Of a stretch of 64,000 nt of DNA, positions 1 through 8,734 are shown piece after piece. Location of the stretch: positions 97,514 to 161,513 of the forward strand of contig NZ_BFBB01000001.1 of the NCBI RefSeq assembly GCF_003114855.1. Direction: 5' to 3'. A program made the translations under genes and the position numbers. Numbering within the stretch: the stretch's first letter is position 1; each line of letters opens with the position of its first letter. The notes under the pieces are model-generated. The model saw nothing but the letters and a program-made list of their open reading frames with translations. It made no database searches and had not been told where the DNA came from. The DNA comes from Leptospira ryugenii (GTDB taxonomy: Bacteria; Spirochaetota; Leptospiria; Leptospirales; Leptospiraceae).

Positions 1-1
1 G

Positions 2-100
2 TGGCGAGAGATTGGCGAACCCGACTCGTTTCAGAGAAAGGGTAAAGTCAAACTAAAAGGCAAAGAAAATTCCATTTATCTATTTGAGTGGAAACCGTAA
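2..100 (+). CDS. C-terminal fragment of a probable class III adenylate/guanylate cyclase
   Basis: This is the 3' end of a gene that starts before the window; 32 codons are visible, ending in TAA at 98-100. The tail reads like the last beta strands of a class III nucleotidyl cyclase domain, which often ends in a phrase such as 'KLKGKENSIYLFEW'. Such cyclases are abundant in Leptospira, usually fused to sensor or membrane domains that would lie outside this window. The stop codon directly abuts the stop codon of the convergent gene at 101. The family call rests on this short tail only. Confidence 0.45.
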   Translation, partial: WREIGEPDSFQRKGKVKLKGKENSIYLFEWKP

Positions 101-1570
101 TTAAACAGCTGCTTTGCTAAGCTTTCCAACTGCTTCAAACAAAGGTGCATTCATTTCAGGGTCTATGATGTAGATAACCCGAGTCGAGCCTGCTGCATGG
201 GAGGATAAGTCTATGATGGCCTTTCTCCTATCCATGCGCACTTGGGAGAGGTCAAAGTCTGCGATCCTGTATTTATTTGCCTTTTTGAAGATAGGTTTGA
301 TCGTACAAATTCTTTGTAATTTTGGACGGGTTTGGTAGCGGTCTACCTCTATCACTTTGCAGATATCAAAGTGCACTTGTTTTTCGGAATCAACGGATGC
401 TGTGATGATAAAATCGTCTGCATTAATGATGTTTTCATTGTTCGTGAGACTTGCCCCCACGTAATCAATCAAATGGCGAATGTTTTTGCTACTATATGAA
501 AAGAAGGAATCATTCACAATCATCTTTAGAGCTTTTGCTGAACTATATGCAGGTCTCCATGCTTGGGCAGAAGTAAGAGAGGCATATTCACTAGCCAAGG
601 ATAGAATGGCAATGTCATCTTCACGGTTTGCCGTAGTGATCTGATTTTCTTGTAAGTGCAATTGCATTTCAATGTCTTCCACGATTCTTTCTCGGTTTGT
701 TTCCTTGGAATACATATCTCGTATGGACATTAGCTTTTGGAAGACTATCCTTGGGTCTGGGAAGTTATTGTTCACTCCGGCGCCACGGAAAGGTCTATGG
801 TGGTTTAAGATGAGAGTCCGAACATCCGTAGAGATTTCGGGAGCAGATAGACTCATCAGATAACTGATGATGGGGTGTTGTTGGATAATGGCGTATTCTT
901 CTTTGCTTAATTTTGGGTTTTCAGTGATATCGAGTTTCGCATAACCAACATCAGCTAGATAGCTAGCCATCATAAGTGCTAGGTGTTCTTTATGGTAGGG
1001 TTTTTTATCTGCATCAGAAACAATCTTTTTTGTTCTAACCTTCATCCCCATCGCGACTATGGTCCGTTTGGTCATGAGTTCAGATTGTAGGCTAACACCC
1101 GCTACACTTAAAATTTCTAAGATATTAAAAATCCCAGATTCAAAATCTGGATTACTAGTGAAGTCGTTCAGGATCTCATTCACAGAGTTTTGTACGATGA
1201 TAGCTTGGTCTGAGGTGAAAGAATGTTTTTTTAGATCATCTAACAAAGCAGCTGATTGTTTTGCAAAGTCTTCAACCTTTTTTGGGTCAAATAACTTAAC
1301 GTTGGACTTTCCTTCCGCATTGGCAGCTGCCACAGAGATTTTTGTTTTTTGGAGTTCAGCTAATAGAAAATAAACACCTTGAAGCTCGAATCGTAAGAGT
1401 TTGGCAAAATCGTCTTGGCTTGGGTTCTTTTTTTTGGGAATGATGATCTGGCCATTCCGATTGTAAAGGTCAAAAGGGATAGAATTGTTCTTTCGAAAAC
1501 TGTTGAGAGTGTCTTCAGTTAATTCAAATTTTGCGAGCTTATCCTTTGGAACCTGTTTTAAATCAGCCAT
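101..1570 (-). CDS. Degenerate HD-GYP-like domain protein
   Basis: A protein of about 489 residues. Its middle follows the layout of HD-GYP c-di-GMP phosphodiesterases, but with key residues changed: the LLHDIGK segment reads YLADVGY, the HHERxDGxGYP segment reads NHHRPFRGAGV, and the ADxYDALT segment reads ASEYASLT. The metal-binding HD pair is therefore lost (AD) and the GYP motif is missing, so catalysis is unlikely; a binding or regulatory role is inference. There is no obvious signal peptide or membrane segment. I chose ATG at 1570; a TTG at 1606 would add 12 residues. It is convergent with the cyclase fragment and divergent from the acyl-CoA dehydrogenase. Confidence 0.7.
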   Translation of the reverse strand: MADLKQVPKDKLAKFELTEDTLNSFRKNNSIPFDLYNRNGQIIIPKKKNPSQDDFAKLLRFELQGVYFLLAELQKTKISVAAANAEGKSNVKLFDPKKVEDFAKQSAALLDDLKKHSFTSDQAIIVQNSVNEILNDFTSNPDFESGIFNILEILSVAGVSLQSELMTKRTIVAMGMKVRTKKIVSDADKKPYHKEHLALMMASYLADVGYAKLDITENPKLSKEEYAIIQQHPIISYLMSLSAPEISTDVRTLILNHHRPFRGAGVNNNFPDPRIVFQKLMSIRDMYSKETNRERIVEDIEMQLHLQENQITTANREDDIAILSLASEYASLTSAQAWRPAYSSAKALKMIVNDSFFSYSSKNIRHLIDYVGASLTNNENIINADDFIITASVDSEKQVHFDICKVIEVDRYQTRPKLQRICTIKPIFKKANKYRIADFDLSQVRMDRRKAIIDLSSHAAGSTRVIYIIDPEMNAPLFEAVGKLSKAAV

Positions 1571-1786
1571 TTTTCTACTCAAAGGAAGAGATAAACTTCC
1601 TTTCAATTCTACTCTTGTAGCAAGTACAGAAGAATCAGTAAATAAATTTATTCATATTCCAAAGATTGTCATGTTGGTCCTTACTTTATTAGTAGATTCC
1701 CTTATCCAAATAAGACAGTCAATTTTGTCTAGATGTCTAGCTAATGTCAGTTAGTGTGCCTTTGTATTTTTTGTGGCAAATTTCGG

Positions 1787-1802
1787 GATTCTACGTAGAA
1801 TC
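1787..1802. promoter_or_regulatory. 16-bp perfect palindrome upstream of the acyl-CoA dehydrogenase
   Basis: GATTCTACGTAGAATC is a perfect palindrome ending 50 bases before the acyl-CoA dehydrogenase start, in the 1571-1852 intergenic region between divergent genes. Its size and position suit an operator for a dimeric repressor, for example of the TetR or FadR type that often controls acyl-CoA genes. No regulator gene is adjacent, so its partner is unknown. Apart from this I see only AT-rich sequence in the intergenic stretch. Confidence 0.4.
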
Positions 1803-1852
1803 ACTGAATATTTTTCGTTTACAATTCTTGAACCTGTACCAAATATTTAGGC

Positions 1853-3031
1853 ATGACCACGATCTCTGAAAACCGAATGACAGACTTATTCCAACCCACA
1901 GATGCCCATGTATCCTTACGTGAGTCCGTGGCCAATTTTGCTGCAAAAGAACTGGATGAGCAGGCGAAAGAATACGATGAAACAGAAGGCTTTAACCTAT
2001 CTCTTTTCAAGCGCCTAGGATCGGAACTGGGTCTATTCGGCATTACCATCCCTGAATCGGATGGGGGGCATGGTTTGGATGCGACTGCGAGTGTGATCAT
2101 CCACGAGGAAATGTCCAAATATGATCCAGGTTTTACGCTTTCCTATTTAGCGCATGAAGTCTTATTCGTGAATAATTTTTATTATAGTGCAAATAAGGAA
2201 CAACACCAGAGGTATTTGGACAAAGTGGTATCGGGTGAATGGATTGGTGGAATGGGTATGACAGAACCTGGAGCTGGGACCGATGTTTTAGGAATGACAA
2301 CCCATACCGAACGAAAAGGGGACCGTTACATCATCAATGGAACCAAACAATACATAACCAATGGCTCGGTTGGGCAGGTCTTTGTTCTCTATACAAAATT
2401 GGATAAAAATGCAAAGAAAATGACCTCCTTTGTGATTGAATCGACATATAAGGGATTTTCTGTCGGGAAAAAGGAAGAGAAAATGGGTATGCGTTCCTCC
2501 CCAACCACCCAATTGGTCTTTGAGGACATGGAAGTCCCCCTTGAAAATTTACTTGGTACTGAAAATTCGGCCATCACCCACATGATGAGAAATTTGGAGA
2601 TTGAACGGGTGACTTTAGCAGCACAATCTTTGGGCATCGCGGCTCGCTGTATCGATATCATGTGTGACCATGCCATGCGGCACCGAGAGGCATTTGGCAA
2701 AAAACTCTCTGAGTTTGGTCAGATCCAAAGGTTGATAGCTGACTCCTACGCAGAGTATTCTGCTGCACGAGCTTTGGTGTACCAAGTTGCACAAAGCATC
2801 TCACCGGAAACGAGAAATTCTCTAGGGGCAGCATCTGCTAAGTTAGTCGCCACACAAATGGCGGAGCGCGTTTCTCGGAGTGCGGTTCAGGTGTTAGGTG
2901 GATATGGCTACTGCCGCGAGTACCCAGTCGAGAGATTGCATAGAGATTCTATACTTCTATCCATTGGTGGTGGAACCAATGAGGCCATGCAAAAGAACAT
3001 CATTTCTGATTTGAAAAAAGTTTGGGCTTAA
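1853..3031 (+). CDS. Acyl-CoA dehydrogenase (isovaleryl-CoA dehydrogenase-type active site)
   Basis: A 392-residue flavoprotein of the acyl-CoA dehydrogenase family, which oxidises acyl-CoA to the 2-enoyl-CoA and passes electrons to ETF. The family signature MTEPGAGTD lies at residues 136-144 and the C-terminal nucleotide-binding segment QVLGGYGY is present. The usual catalytic glutamate near the C-terminus (IYEGT in medium-chain enzymes) is glycine here (SIGGGT). A glutamate in IERVTLAA (E251) aligns instead with the catalytic base of isovaleryl-CoA dehydrogenase, so a branched or long acyl substrate is possible but unproven. The ribosome binding site is weak; ATG at 1877 is an alternative start. 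Confidence 0.92.
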   Translation: MTTISENRMTDLFQPTDAHVSLRESVANFAAKELDEQAKEYDETEGFNLSLFKRLGSELGLFGITIPESDGGHGLDATASVIIHEEMSKYDPGFTLSYLAHEVLFVNNFYYSANKEQHQRYLDKVVSGEWIGGMGMTEPGAGTDVLGMTTHTERKGDRYIINGTKQYITNGSVGQVFVLYTKLDKNAKKMTSFVIESTYKGFSVGKKEEKMGMRSSPTTQLVFEDMEVPLENLLGTENSAITHMMRNLEIERVTLAAQSLGIAARCIDIMCDHAMRHREAFGKKLSEFGQIQRLIADSYAEYSAARALVYQVAQSISPETRNSLGAASAKLVATQMAERVSRSAVQVLGGYGYCREYPVERLHRDSILLSIGGGTNEAMQKNIISDLKKVWA

Positions 3032-3037
3032 GCAAAC

Positions 3038-3910
3038 TCAAGCAGTTTGAAGATCCGTCTCCATTTGGTGTGCTACCTTTACGATCCATGAGCTGAAATA
3101 ATTTCCTATGGATCGCAAAAGCAAAAGATCATACTCGGGTCTTTCCTTTTCTTTGATGCGAATGAGAGTCCGAATGGCCTCCGTATAGCGACCGCTAAAA
3201 TCGAGCAAAGAGGTACCAGGAGGAAAAAAGTTTGCTACCACAACATATTGGTTTTCATCAAATCCATATTCATTCATCCAACCTTTGAGCAAGGATTCGC
3301 AGCTGTATTTGGATGCTAAGGCATGTTGAGCAACTAACAGATAGAACATGGACTCCAGAGCAAGCCAAGTAATTTCTGGGAAGGCAGTGGCAATCGCGGC
3401 AATGATTTGTTCACCGTTTTCGATTGTCTTTTTTAAATGGTTTACTTTCGTAAAATAGGCACCTAATTTGTTAAATGCTTTGATGTGTTGGATGATGGAA
3501 TCCACCTCTTTTTTTTCGAGGCTTGTTTCTTTTTGCAAAAGAGAGGTAATGTCCTCTTTTGTTTTTTCTTGGCAGAGAAATTCTATGAACTGAAATACAA
3601 TATCTATCGAAAACTGGGTATCTGATCCCTGCGAGTAGGCAACCTCTTTCTGGTAGGCGTCAAAACTACGGAAAATGAGGTATTCCATCTTTTCATTTTC
3701 TAATTGTGATACTGGCTTTAGGAGCTCCTTCATTGCCAAAATGAACTCAAATCGGCCTGCTTCTAGGTAACGGGCTTTTTGGTTTTTAAAGGTTCGGATC
3801 GTAATCTCTGGGTTCAAATGTAAGGCACCCATCCGGTATTCTGGTTGGCGCGCAAGAGATCTCCAAAGGAGTAAGGCGGGATCAACTTTCTTCCAGGATT
3901 CTTTAACCAT
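3038..3910 (-). CDS. Hypothetical protein, 290 aa
   Basis: I do not recognise this protein. It is soluble, mostly helical and rich in Leu, Glu and Lys, with no signal peptide, membrane segment or cysteine motif. It is convergent with the acyl-CoA dehydrogenase (six bases between stops) and divergent from the FAD oxidoreductase. Full-length coding potential and consistent codon use suggest a real gene. A helical-repeat fold is possible but not demonstrable by eye. Confidence 0.7.
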   Translation of the reverse strand: MVKESWKKVDPALLLWRSLARQPEYRMGALHLNPEITIRTFKNQKARYLEAGRFEFILAMKELLKPVSQLENEKMEYLIFRSFDAYQKEVAYSQGSDTQFSIDIVFQFIEFLCQEKTKEDITSLLQKETSLEKKEVDSIIQHIKAFNKLGAYFTKVNHLKKTIENGEQIIAAIATAFPEITWLALESMFYLLVAQHALASKYSCESLLKGWMNEYGFDENQYVVVANFFPPGTSLLDFSGRYTEAIRTLIRIKEKERPEYDLLLLRSIGNYFSSWIVKVAHQMETDLQTA

Positions 3911-4034
3911 ATATTGTTTCCCTAACTAGCAATTTGCTCTTTTTTTAAACACAAGGAACGTCGGAGATACCAAAAAAAACGTTCCCTGTTCTTTTCTGAT
4001 ACTGGTTGCATAAGTCGTGCCAGTCTATCAGTCA

Positions 4035-5534
4035 ATGGAAGAAATCTGGGATGCGATCGTTGTCGGCGGTGGTTTAGGAGGCCTTGCCTTTGCGAGCCGT
4101 TATGCCAAAGAAGGAAACCGAGTCCTTGTGCTGGAAAAAGGCATCCACCCAGGTGGCTGCGCATCTAGTTTTGACCGAGCTGGGTTTCGCTTTGAATCGG
4201 GTGCCACCACCGTGGTTGGTTGGGAGGAGGGGCTACCTCTCGCACAATTAGAAAGGGATCTGGGCATCCAATTCCCTAGAATCCCTCTCTCTCCTTCTAT
4301 GGTGGTACTCTGGAAGGACAAAGAACTCATACGTTATCCTGAGCGAGAAAAGTGGCAGAAAGAAATTGCACGTGTCTTTGGCAAATCCAAGCGTATGGAA
4401 TGGTTTTGGAGGTTTTTATTTTTTCTATCAGATGGGCTTTGGTCGATTTCTGGACGCTATTTACATTTTCCAATTGCGAATGGAAAAGATATTTTTAGAC
4501 TTTTGCGAACACTTCGTCCGAAAGATATACTTATTTTTTGCGCTTCATTTTTGCCATTCCGTTGGGTTCTCAAAATCTTTGGATTGGAAGGGAAGGAGGA
4601 GTGGATATCTTTTTTGGATGAACAGTTGATGATCACAAACCAATGCAAATCAAAAGAGGCCCCTCTTTTAACGGCAGCAGCTGGTCTTTGTTATCCGAAT
4701 TTAATCAACACGTACATACCAGGCGGGATTTTACGTCTCTCCGAAACCTTGGTAGAGTATTTAGAAAAAAACCGAGGAGAATGCCATCTCAAGGAAGAAG
4801 TAATCCGAATCAGGAAGGATGGTTCAGAGAGCGGACAGGATCTATTCCAAGTTGTAACGAAGAAATCAACCTACTATAGCAAGGTTGTTGTCTGCAATAT
4901 TCCGATTTGGAATGTGGAACCTTTACTCTCAGAAGAGATTCCTGCGCGCTTGCACGCAATCCGAAGGTTTGAAGAAGGGATCTATAGTGCCTTTACCATG
5001 GGAGTCGTCTTGAGAACTAGCAGTTTGGTGCCCAAATCCTACCACTACCAGATCCATCTCTCCGCTCCTCTGCCTGAGGGAGGAGGGGATTCTATTTTTG
5101 TTTCTCTTTCTCATCCAGAAGATAAGCTGCGGTCACGAGATGGAGTGCTTGTGCTCTCGATATCCACTCACGTTTCCGATCCAGAGACTTGGAGAGAAAG
5201 GGGAAAAGACTACCAAAACCACAAACAAATCTGGGTAGATACCATCTTATCTCAGTTAGCTGAAAGTCTTCCCTGGTTCCGAAAGGAGGAGATCATCGCT
5301 TTACACTCTGCAAGTCCTCTTAGCTGGCAAACCTGGACGGGGAGGAAATTGGGCCGCGTGGGAGGGATTCCCTTTTCTTATTTTTCCAATCCCTTTCGTT
5401 TTCTATCCCCGAATGTTCTTTCTGTGAAAGGACTCTATCTATGTGGGGATACGGTTTACCCAGGGCAAGGAATCCCCGCTGTGGTTCTGGGCGGGAGCCA
5501 TTTGGCCCAGAGACTGCAAAAGAAAGAGATTTGA
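4035..5534 (+). CDS. FAD-dependent oxidoreductase, phytoene desaturase/carotenoid isomerase family
   Basis: About 499 residues, beginning with a clear FAD-binding Rossmann motif (DAIVVGGGLGGLAFA) followed by an ADP-binding acidic end (VLVLEKG) and the family segment HPGGCASSF. The C-terminus carries the second flavin contact typical of the family (LYLCGDTVYPGQGIPAVVLGG). Relatives include phytoene desaturases, the carotenoid isomerase CrtH/CrtISO and retinol saturase. Some Leptospira make carotenoids, but no other crt gene is next to it, so the substrate is open. ATG at 4035 places the flavin motif at the usual distance from the N-terminus; GTG at 4017 would add six residues. Homoserine kinase follows within 24 bases, suggesting cotranscription. 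Confidence 0.8.
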   Translation: MEEIWDAIVVGGGLGGLAFASRYAKEGNRVLVLEKGIHPGGCASSFDRAGFRFESGATTVVGWEEGLPLAQLERDLGIQFPRIPLSPSMVVLWKDKELIRYPEREKWQKEIARVFGKSKRMEWFWRFLFFLSDGLWSISGRYLHFPIANGKDIFRLLRTLRPKDILIFCASFLPFRWVLKIFGLEGKEEWISFLDEQLMITNQCKSKEAPLLTAAAGLCYPNLINTYIPGGILRLSETLVEYLEKNRGECHLKEEVIRIRKDGSESGQDLFQVVTKKSTYYSKVVVCNIPIWNVEPLLSEEIPARLHAIRRFEEGIYSAFTMGVVLRTSSLVPKSYHYQIHLSAPLPEGGGDSIFVSLSHPEDKLRSRDGVLVLSISTHVSDPETWRERGKDYQNHKQIWVDTILSQLAESLPWFRKEEIIALHSASPLSWQTWTGRKLGRVGGIPFSYFSNPFRFLSPNVLSVKGLYLCGDTVYPGQGIPAVVLGGSHLAQRLQKKEI

Positions 5535-5558
5535 TTTTGTCCCCCCTTGGGCAAACCT

Positions 5559-6524
5559 ATGCCCAAGAGTATGCCTTCTATTCCCAAAATCACCATCAAA
5601 GTTCCGGGTACTTCGGCAAACCTCGGACCGGGCTTCGATCTTATGGGCATGGCTCTCAAGATCTACAATCAATTCGAGTTTCAATTCCCTTCCCAAGCCA
5701 ACTTCCAGAGTACAAACCATAAGGGAGAGTCCCTTCCGTTTGCGCCGGAAGATGATTTAGTGCAAGTCGCCTACCAGAGCTATTTCCGTGCCTTTTTGCC
5801 CGAAGTAGAGATTCCTAAATACGTCTGTAAGATGTGGATCGGCCTTCCTTTGAAAGGTGGGCTCGGTTCTTCTGCCTCAGCTATTGTGGCAGGATTGAGT
5901 TTGGCAAGAAGGGTGCATACGCTTGCATTTTCGAACGAAAGGCAAATCACAGACTCAGAGTTTTTACAATTTTTAGCAGAGTGGGAAGGACACCCTGACA
6001 ATACTTTGCCCGCTTATTTAGGTGGATTTGTCTTTGCGACCTCCTGCCAAGGGGAACCTCTCCGTTACTTTCGGAAAAAATTTCCAGCATCCATCGCATT
6101 ATTTTTGTTAACACCTGAGTATACAGTTTCGACAGAAGAATCTCGAAAAACTCTACCTGGCCTATACCCAACAAAAGATGTCATTTTTAATTTATCCCGT
6201 TTAGGTTCTTGGCTCTACTTTTTGGAAAAGCGAAGGTTTAGCGATTTAAAGAACGCATTGCAAGATAAATTACACACGCCTTATAGAATTACAGAGTCAA
6301 GTCCTCTCTTTCAAATTACGGAAAAGCTAGACCCTCATAAATTTGGGCATTGTCTTTCTGGCTCAGGGCCAAGTTTGTTGATCTTTACTGAAAGAAAAAA
6401 TGCAGATAAATATAAATCAATTTTGGAGAATTTGATTGCGGAAGAGTTTAAGAAACAGAACATTCCCTATCAATTCAAACGCATACAGACAGATCATCTG
6501 GGAACCATAATCAAACAATCATAA
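5559..6524 (+). CDS. thrB: Homoserine kinase (GHMP kinase family)
   Basis: Phosphorylates homoserine on the way to threonine. The GHMP hallmarks are present: an N-terminal VPGTSANLGPGFDLMG segment, the ATP-binding loop GGLGSSASAI, the GHPDN segment typical of ThrB, and a C-terminal motif LSGSGPSLL. Length (321 residues) matches the family. ATG at 5559 or 5571 is the likely start; a TTG at 5547 is also in frame. It follows the FAD oxidoreductase closely on the same strand and is convergent with the next gene. Confidence 0.88.
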   Translation: MPKSMPSIPKITIKVPGTSANLGPGFDLMGMALKIYNQFEFQFPSQANFQSTNHKGESLPFAPEDDLVQVAYQSYFRAFLPEVEIPKYVCKMWIGLPLKGGLGSSASAIVAGLSLARRVHTLAFSNERQITDSEFLQFLAEWEGHPDNTLPAYLGGFVFATSCQGEPLRYFRKKFPASIALFLLTPEYTVSTEESRKTLPGLYPTKDVIFNLSRLGSWLYFLEKRRFSDLKNALQDKLHTPYRITESSPLFQITEKLDPHKFGHCLSGSGPSLLIFTERKNADKYKSILENLIAEEFKKQNIPYQFKRIQTDHLGTIIKQS

Positions 6525-6530
6525 TTCCAT

Positions 6531-7106
6531 TTAATCTTCTTGGTCTTCGCTATCTTCTTCTTTTCCAAAAGCGTACGTATCGTCCTTGAATCGAACCTTT
6601 CTATTGATGCCCGGTTGGATCTTTCCAATGGTAAATGTAAACTTCATTCTTTCTTTTCCGAGCTTATTGAAATAGAAAGAAGAACTCAATGCGATCTCAA
6701 TAAAATTAACCATTCTATCTTTAATGATTTTATCTGAGATCCTAAATTCTGCAGGATGGCCAATAATTTCATAGGAATCAAAAGATTCTTTGTTCTCCAT
6801 CTTGCCATATGTATCCATCCTTGGTGGTTTATAAAAGGAAGGTCCATTTCGTAGTACAGTGATGGTATAATCTTCTGAATCTCTACTTTTTTTGAATTGG
6901 AAGATTAAATGGTCTTCCGAGATTGCTTGGCAACGAGTTGCTAAATGTCCTGTTTTACATCCAACAGTAAAACTCCCAAATCGGCTGACTTCATCGATTG
7001 TGATGTCATAATGGTCACCAACTTGTACAGGGATGAAACGATCAGAATCCTTTCTTGAAAGAATGGGGTAAATAAACTGGTGGTATACGACCCCCATTAG
7101 TCCCAA
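6531..7106 (-). CDS. Hypothetical membrane-anchored protein, start codon uncertain
   Basis: I do not recognise the family. The visible protein (191 residues from TTG at 7106) is mostly beta-rich and has an acidic C-terminal tail (EEDSEDQED). Reading upstream in the same frame, codons 7107-7150 encode a strongly hydrophobic stretch (FLILLSGVLLLSVLGLMG) that would form a membrane anchor. That reading frame contains no ATG, GTG or TTG between an in-frame TGA near 7255 and the TTG at 7106. Either translation starts at a near-cognate codon upstream (ATA, ATC and ATT are in frame) or the anchor is lost. It follows the proline/lysine-rich gene on the same strand. Confidence 0.6.
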   Translation of the reverse strand: MGLMGVVYHQFIYPILSRKDSDRFIPVQVGDHYDITIDEVSRFGSFTVGCKTGHLATRCQAISEDHLIFQFKKSRDSEDYTITVLRNGPSFYKPPRMDTYGKMENKESFDSYEIIGHPAEFRISDKIIKDRMVNFIEIALSSSFYFNKLGKERMKFTFTIGKIQPGINRKVRFKDDTYAFGKEEDSEDQED

Positions 7107-7182
7107 AACAGAAAGTAGTAATACGCCACTAAGAAGAATTAGGAATCCATCTTGGATGGCTATTGCTAAAGATACCAGTGGA

Positions 7183-7512
7183 TTACCGCTTAATATCGAT
7201 CTTGTGGTCTTTCTGTTTTGGCAGTGCTCCGCCTGTGACCATGGAAAGCAGATCTTTCACTTCTTCCGCAGAAATGATTTGGTCTAACCTTTGTTCCAAA
7301 GTAGTAGGTGAGGGTTTCATAACCAAATCCTCTGGTTTTGGCCCCTTTTCCTCGTGGGCATTGGTTTCTTTTTTTGTGAGCTTCCCTTTTCCTATCTCTA
7401 GTTTAGGGTTCTGCTCACCCTTTCCATCGCTTGGCGTTAGGCCTGAGCTATTCGATGGCATGATGGCTGGTACGGCGCCTGGGCCCATACCTGGAATGGG
7501 TGAAAGATTCAT
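7183..7512 (-). CDS. Small hypothetical protein, proline/lysine rich
   Basis: A 109-residue soluble protein. Its N-terminus is rich in Pro, Gly and Ser (IPGMGPGAVPAIMP) and its middle is lysine/glutamate rich. A short helical C-terminal part (LEQRLDQIISAEEVKDLLS) may be the only folded region. It is supported by an excellent ribosome binding site, GGAGGT at 7521-7526, eight bases before the ATG. No known domain is recognised. It is divergent from the DsbA-like gene and probably cotranscribed with the membrane-anchored gene downstream. Confidence 0.65.
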   Translation of the reverse strand: MNLSPIPGMGPGAVPAIMPSNSSGLTPSDGKGEQNPKLEIGKGKLTKKETNAHEEKGPKPEDLVMKPSPTTLEQRLDQIISAEEVKDLLSMVTGGALPKQKDHKIDIKR

Positions 7513-7665
7513 AAATCCAAACCTCCGTTTTTGGGATCCGAGAGAACTCCCTTTCTCTCCAATTTCAACATCGGTCGCCAGGCATAATTCCTGAGTAAAA
7601 ATCTAAAAAAAAATGCCAATTTTTTCCGTTTGATTTGCCTCTTTGGCGAGGAAATGCTGGTTTTG

Positions 7666-8715
7666 ATGGAAAATTCGAACCAAAAATGGATAGAGCAACC
7701 TCTATCAAAGATCGTGACTGGACTTGCGGTATTGTTTGCCCTTGTCGCAGCTATCTCCCTCCCTTCCTTTGTAGAGAACTTCTTTCTCGCAGATGCCGTT
7801 ATGATCGGTGGAAAACGTTATGATATTAACGATGTTAAGAAGACTTCACCTGTCGCATTTTCAAAGTTTCAGACTGAGTACCAGTCCTTAGTTAAGAATA
7901 CTCTCAGTGAGTTTGCCCAAGACAAACTTTTTGAACTTGTTGCCAAAGAAAAAAACATTAAACCTTCGGAGGTTTTATCTCAGGGATTTGTGGCGACTGA
8001 ACCGAGCAATGAAGAAATCCAGGCAGTATATACTCAATACAAACCACAGTTTGGTGGTAAATCTTTGGCAGAAGTTCGAGACCAAATCATTAAGGTTTTA
8101 AAGAACCAACAAGAACAACAACACAACCAAGGTGTATACAAAGAAATCGTTACAAAATACCCAGTTGAGTTCAAACTCCGCGAAATTGAACAAGTAAGAG
8201 TCTCGGTAGAAACAAAAGGAAATCCTTCGACTGGTAAAGAAGGTGCTAAGATTACTATCATTGAGTTCTCAGACTTTGAATGCCCATTCTGCAAAAGAAG
8301 TCAGGACGTAAATCGTCGACTTAGAGAAAAATACAAAGATGACATCCAGTGGGTTTTCCGTGACTTTCCACTTCCATTTCATGAGAATGCAATGTATGCG
8401 CATATGGCTGCCAACTGTTCTATCCCTCAGAATAAATACTGGGATGTGTTCCAAGTTCTCTTTGAAAATTCGGGAAATTTATCTCCAGGTAACGTAGATT
8501 ATTTGGTCACGAAAGCAGGTCTCAATGCAGAGAAATACCAAGCTTGTATGAAAGACAAAAAGAAACTCCAAGCAGAAATAGATTCAGATATTGAAGACGG
8601 CCAAAAAGTTGGGGTGAATGGAACTCCTGCCTTTTTTATAAATGGAATCTTTGTGTCAGGGGCCCTTCCATTTGAAAACTTTGACGAAATCATCCAAAAA
8701 GAATTAAACAAATAG
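7666..8715 (+). CDS. DsbA-family thiol-disulfide oxidoreductase with N-terminal anchor and SurA-like segment
   Basis: About 349 residues. An uncleaved signal/anchor helix (about residues 12-40) is followed by a helical region resembling the SurA N-terminal domain ([17 protein letters not shown]). A thioredoxin-fold DsbA domain follows, with active site FECPFCKRS and cis-proline segment [12 protein letters not shown]. It probably handles disulfides in the periplasm. The fusion of a SurA_N-like region with a DsbA domain is known from several Gram-negative bacteria. I prefer ATG at 7666 (GGCGAGGA lies upstream); TTG at 7630 and ATG at 7654 are alternatives. Malate dehydrogenase follows 19 bases later. 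Confidence 0.87.
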   Translation: MENSNQKWIEQPLSKIVTGLAVLFALVAAISLPSFVENFFLADAVMIGGKRYDINDVKKTSPVAFSKFQTEYQSLVKNTLSEFAQDKLFELVAKEKNIKPSEVLSQGFVATEPSNEEIQAVYTQYKPQFGGKSLAEVRDQIIKVLKNQQEQQHNQGVYKEIVTKYPVEFKLREIEQVRVSVETKGNPSTGKEGAKITIIEFSDFECPFCKRSQDVNRRLREKYKDDIQWVFRDFPLPFHENAMYAHMAANCSIPQNKYWDVFQVLFENSGNLSPGNVDYLVTKAGLNAEKYQACMKDKKKLQAEIDSDIEDGQKVGVNGTPAFFINGIFVSGALPFENFDEIIQKELNK

Positions 8716-8734
8716 AATCGGAGAACATAAAGAC

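Noticed and set aside
3955..3985. GGAACGT/ACGTTCC inverted repeat between divergent genes
   Set aside because: The spacer is 17 bases with an A-tract. It could be an operator, but nothing else supports it.
5439..5760. Short overlapping frames at the junction of the FAD oxidoreductase and thrB
   Set aside because: They are shadow frames of two well-supported genes, with no ribosome binding site or family resemblance.
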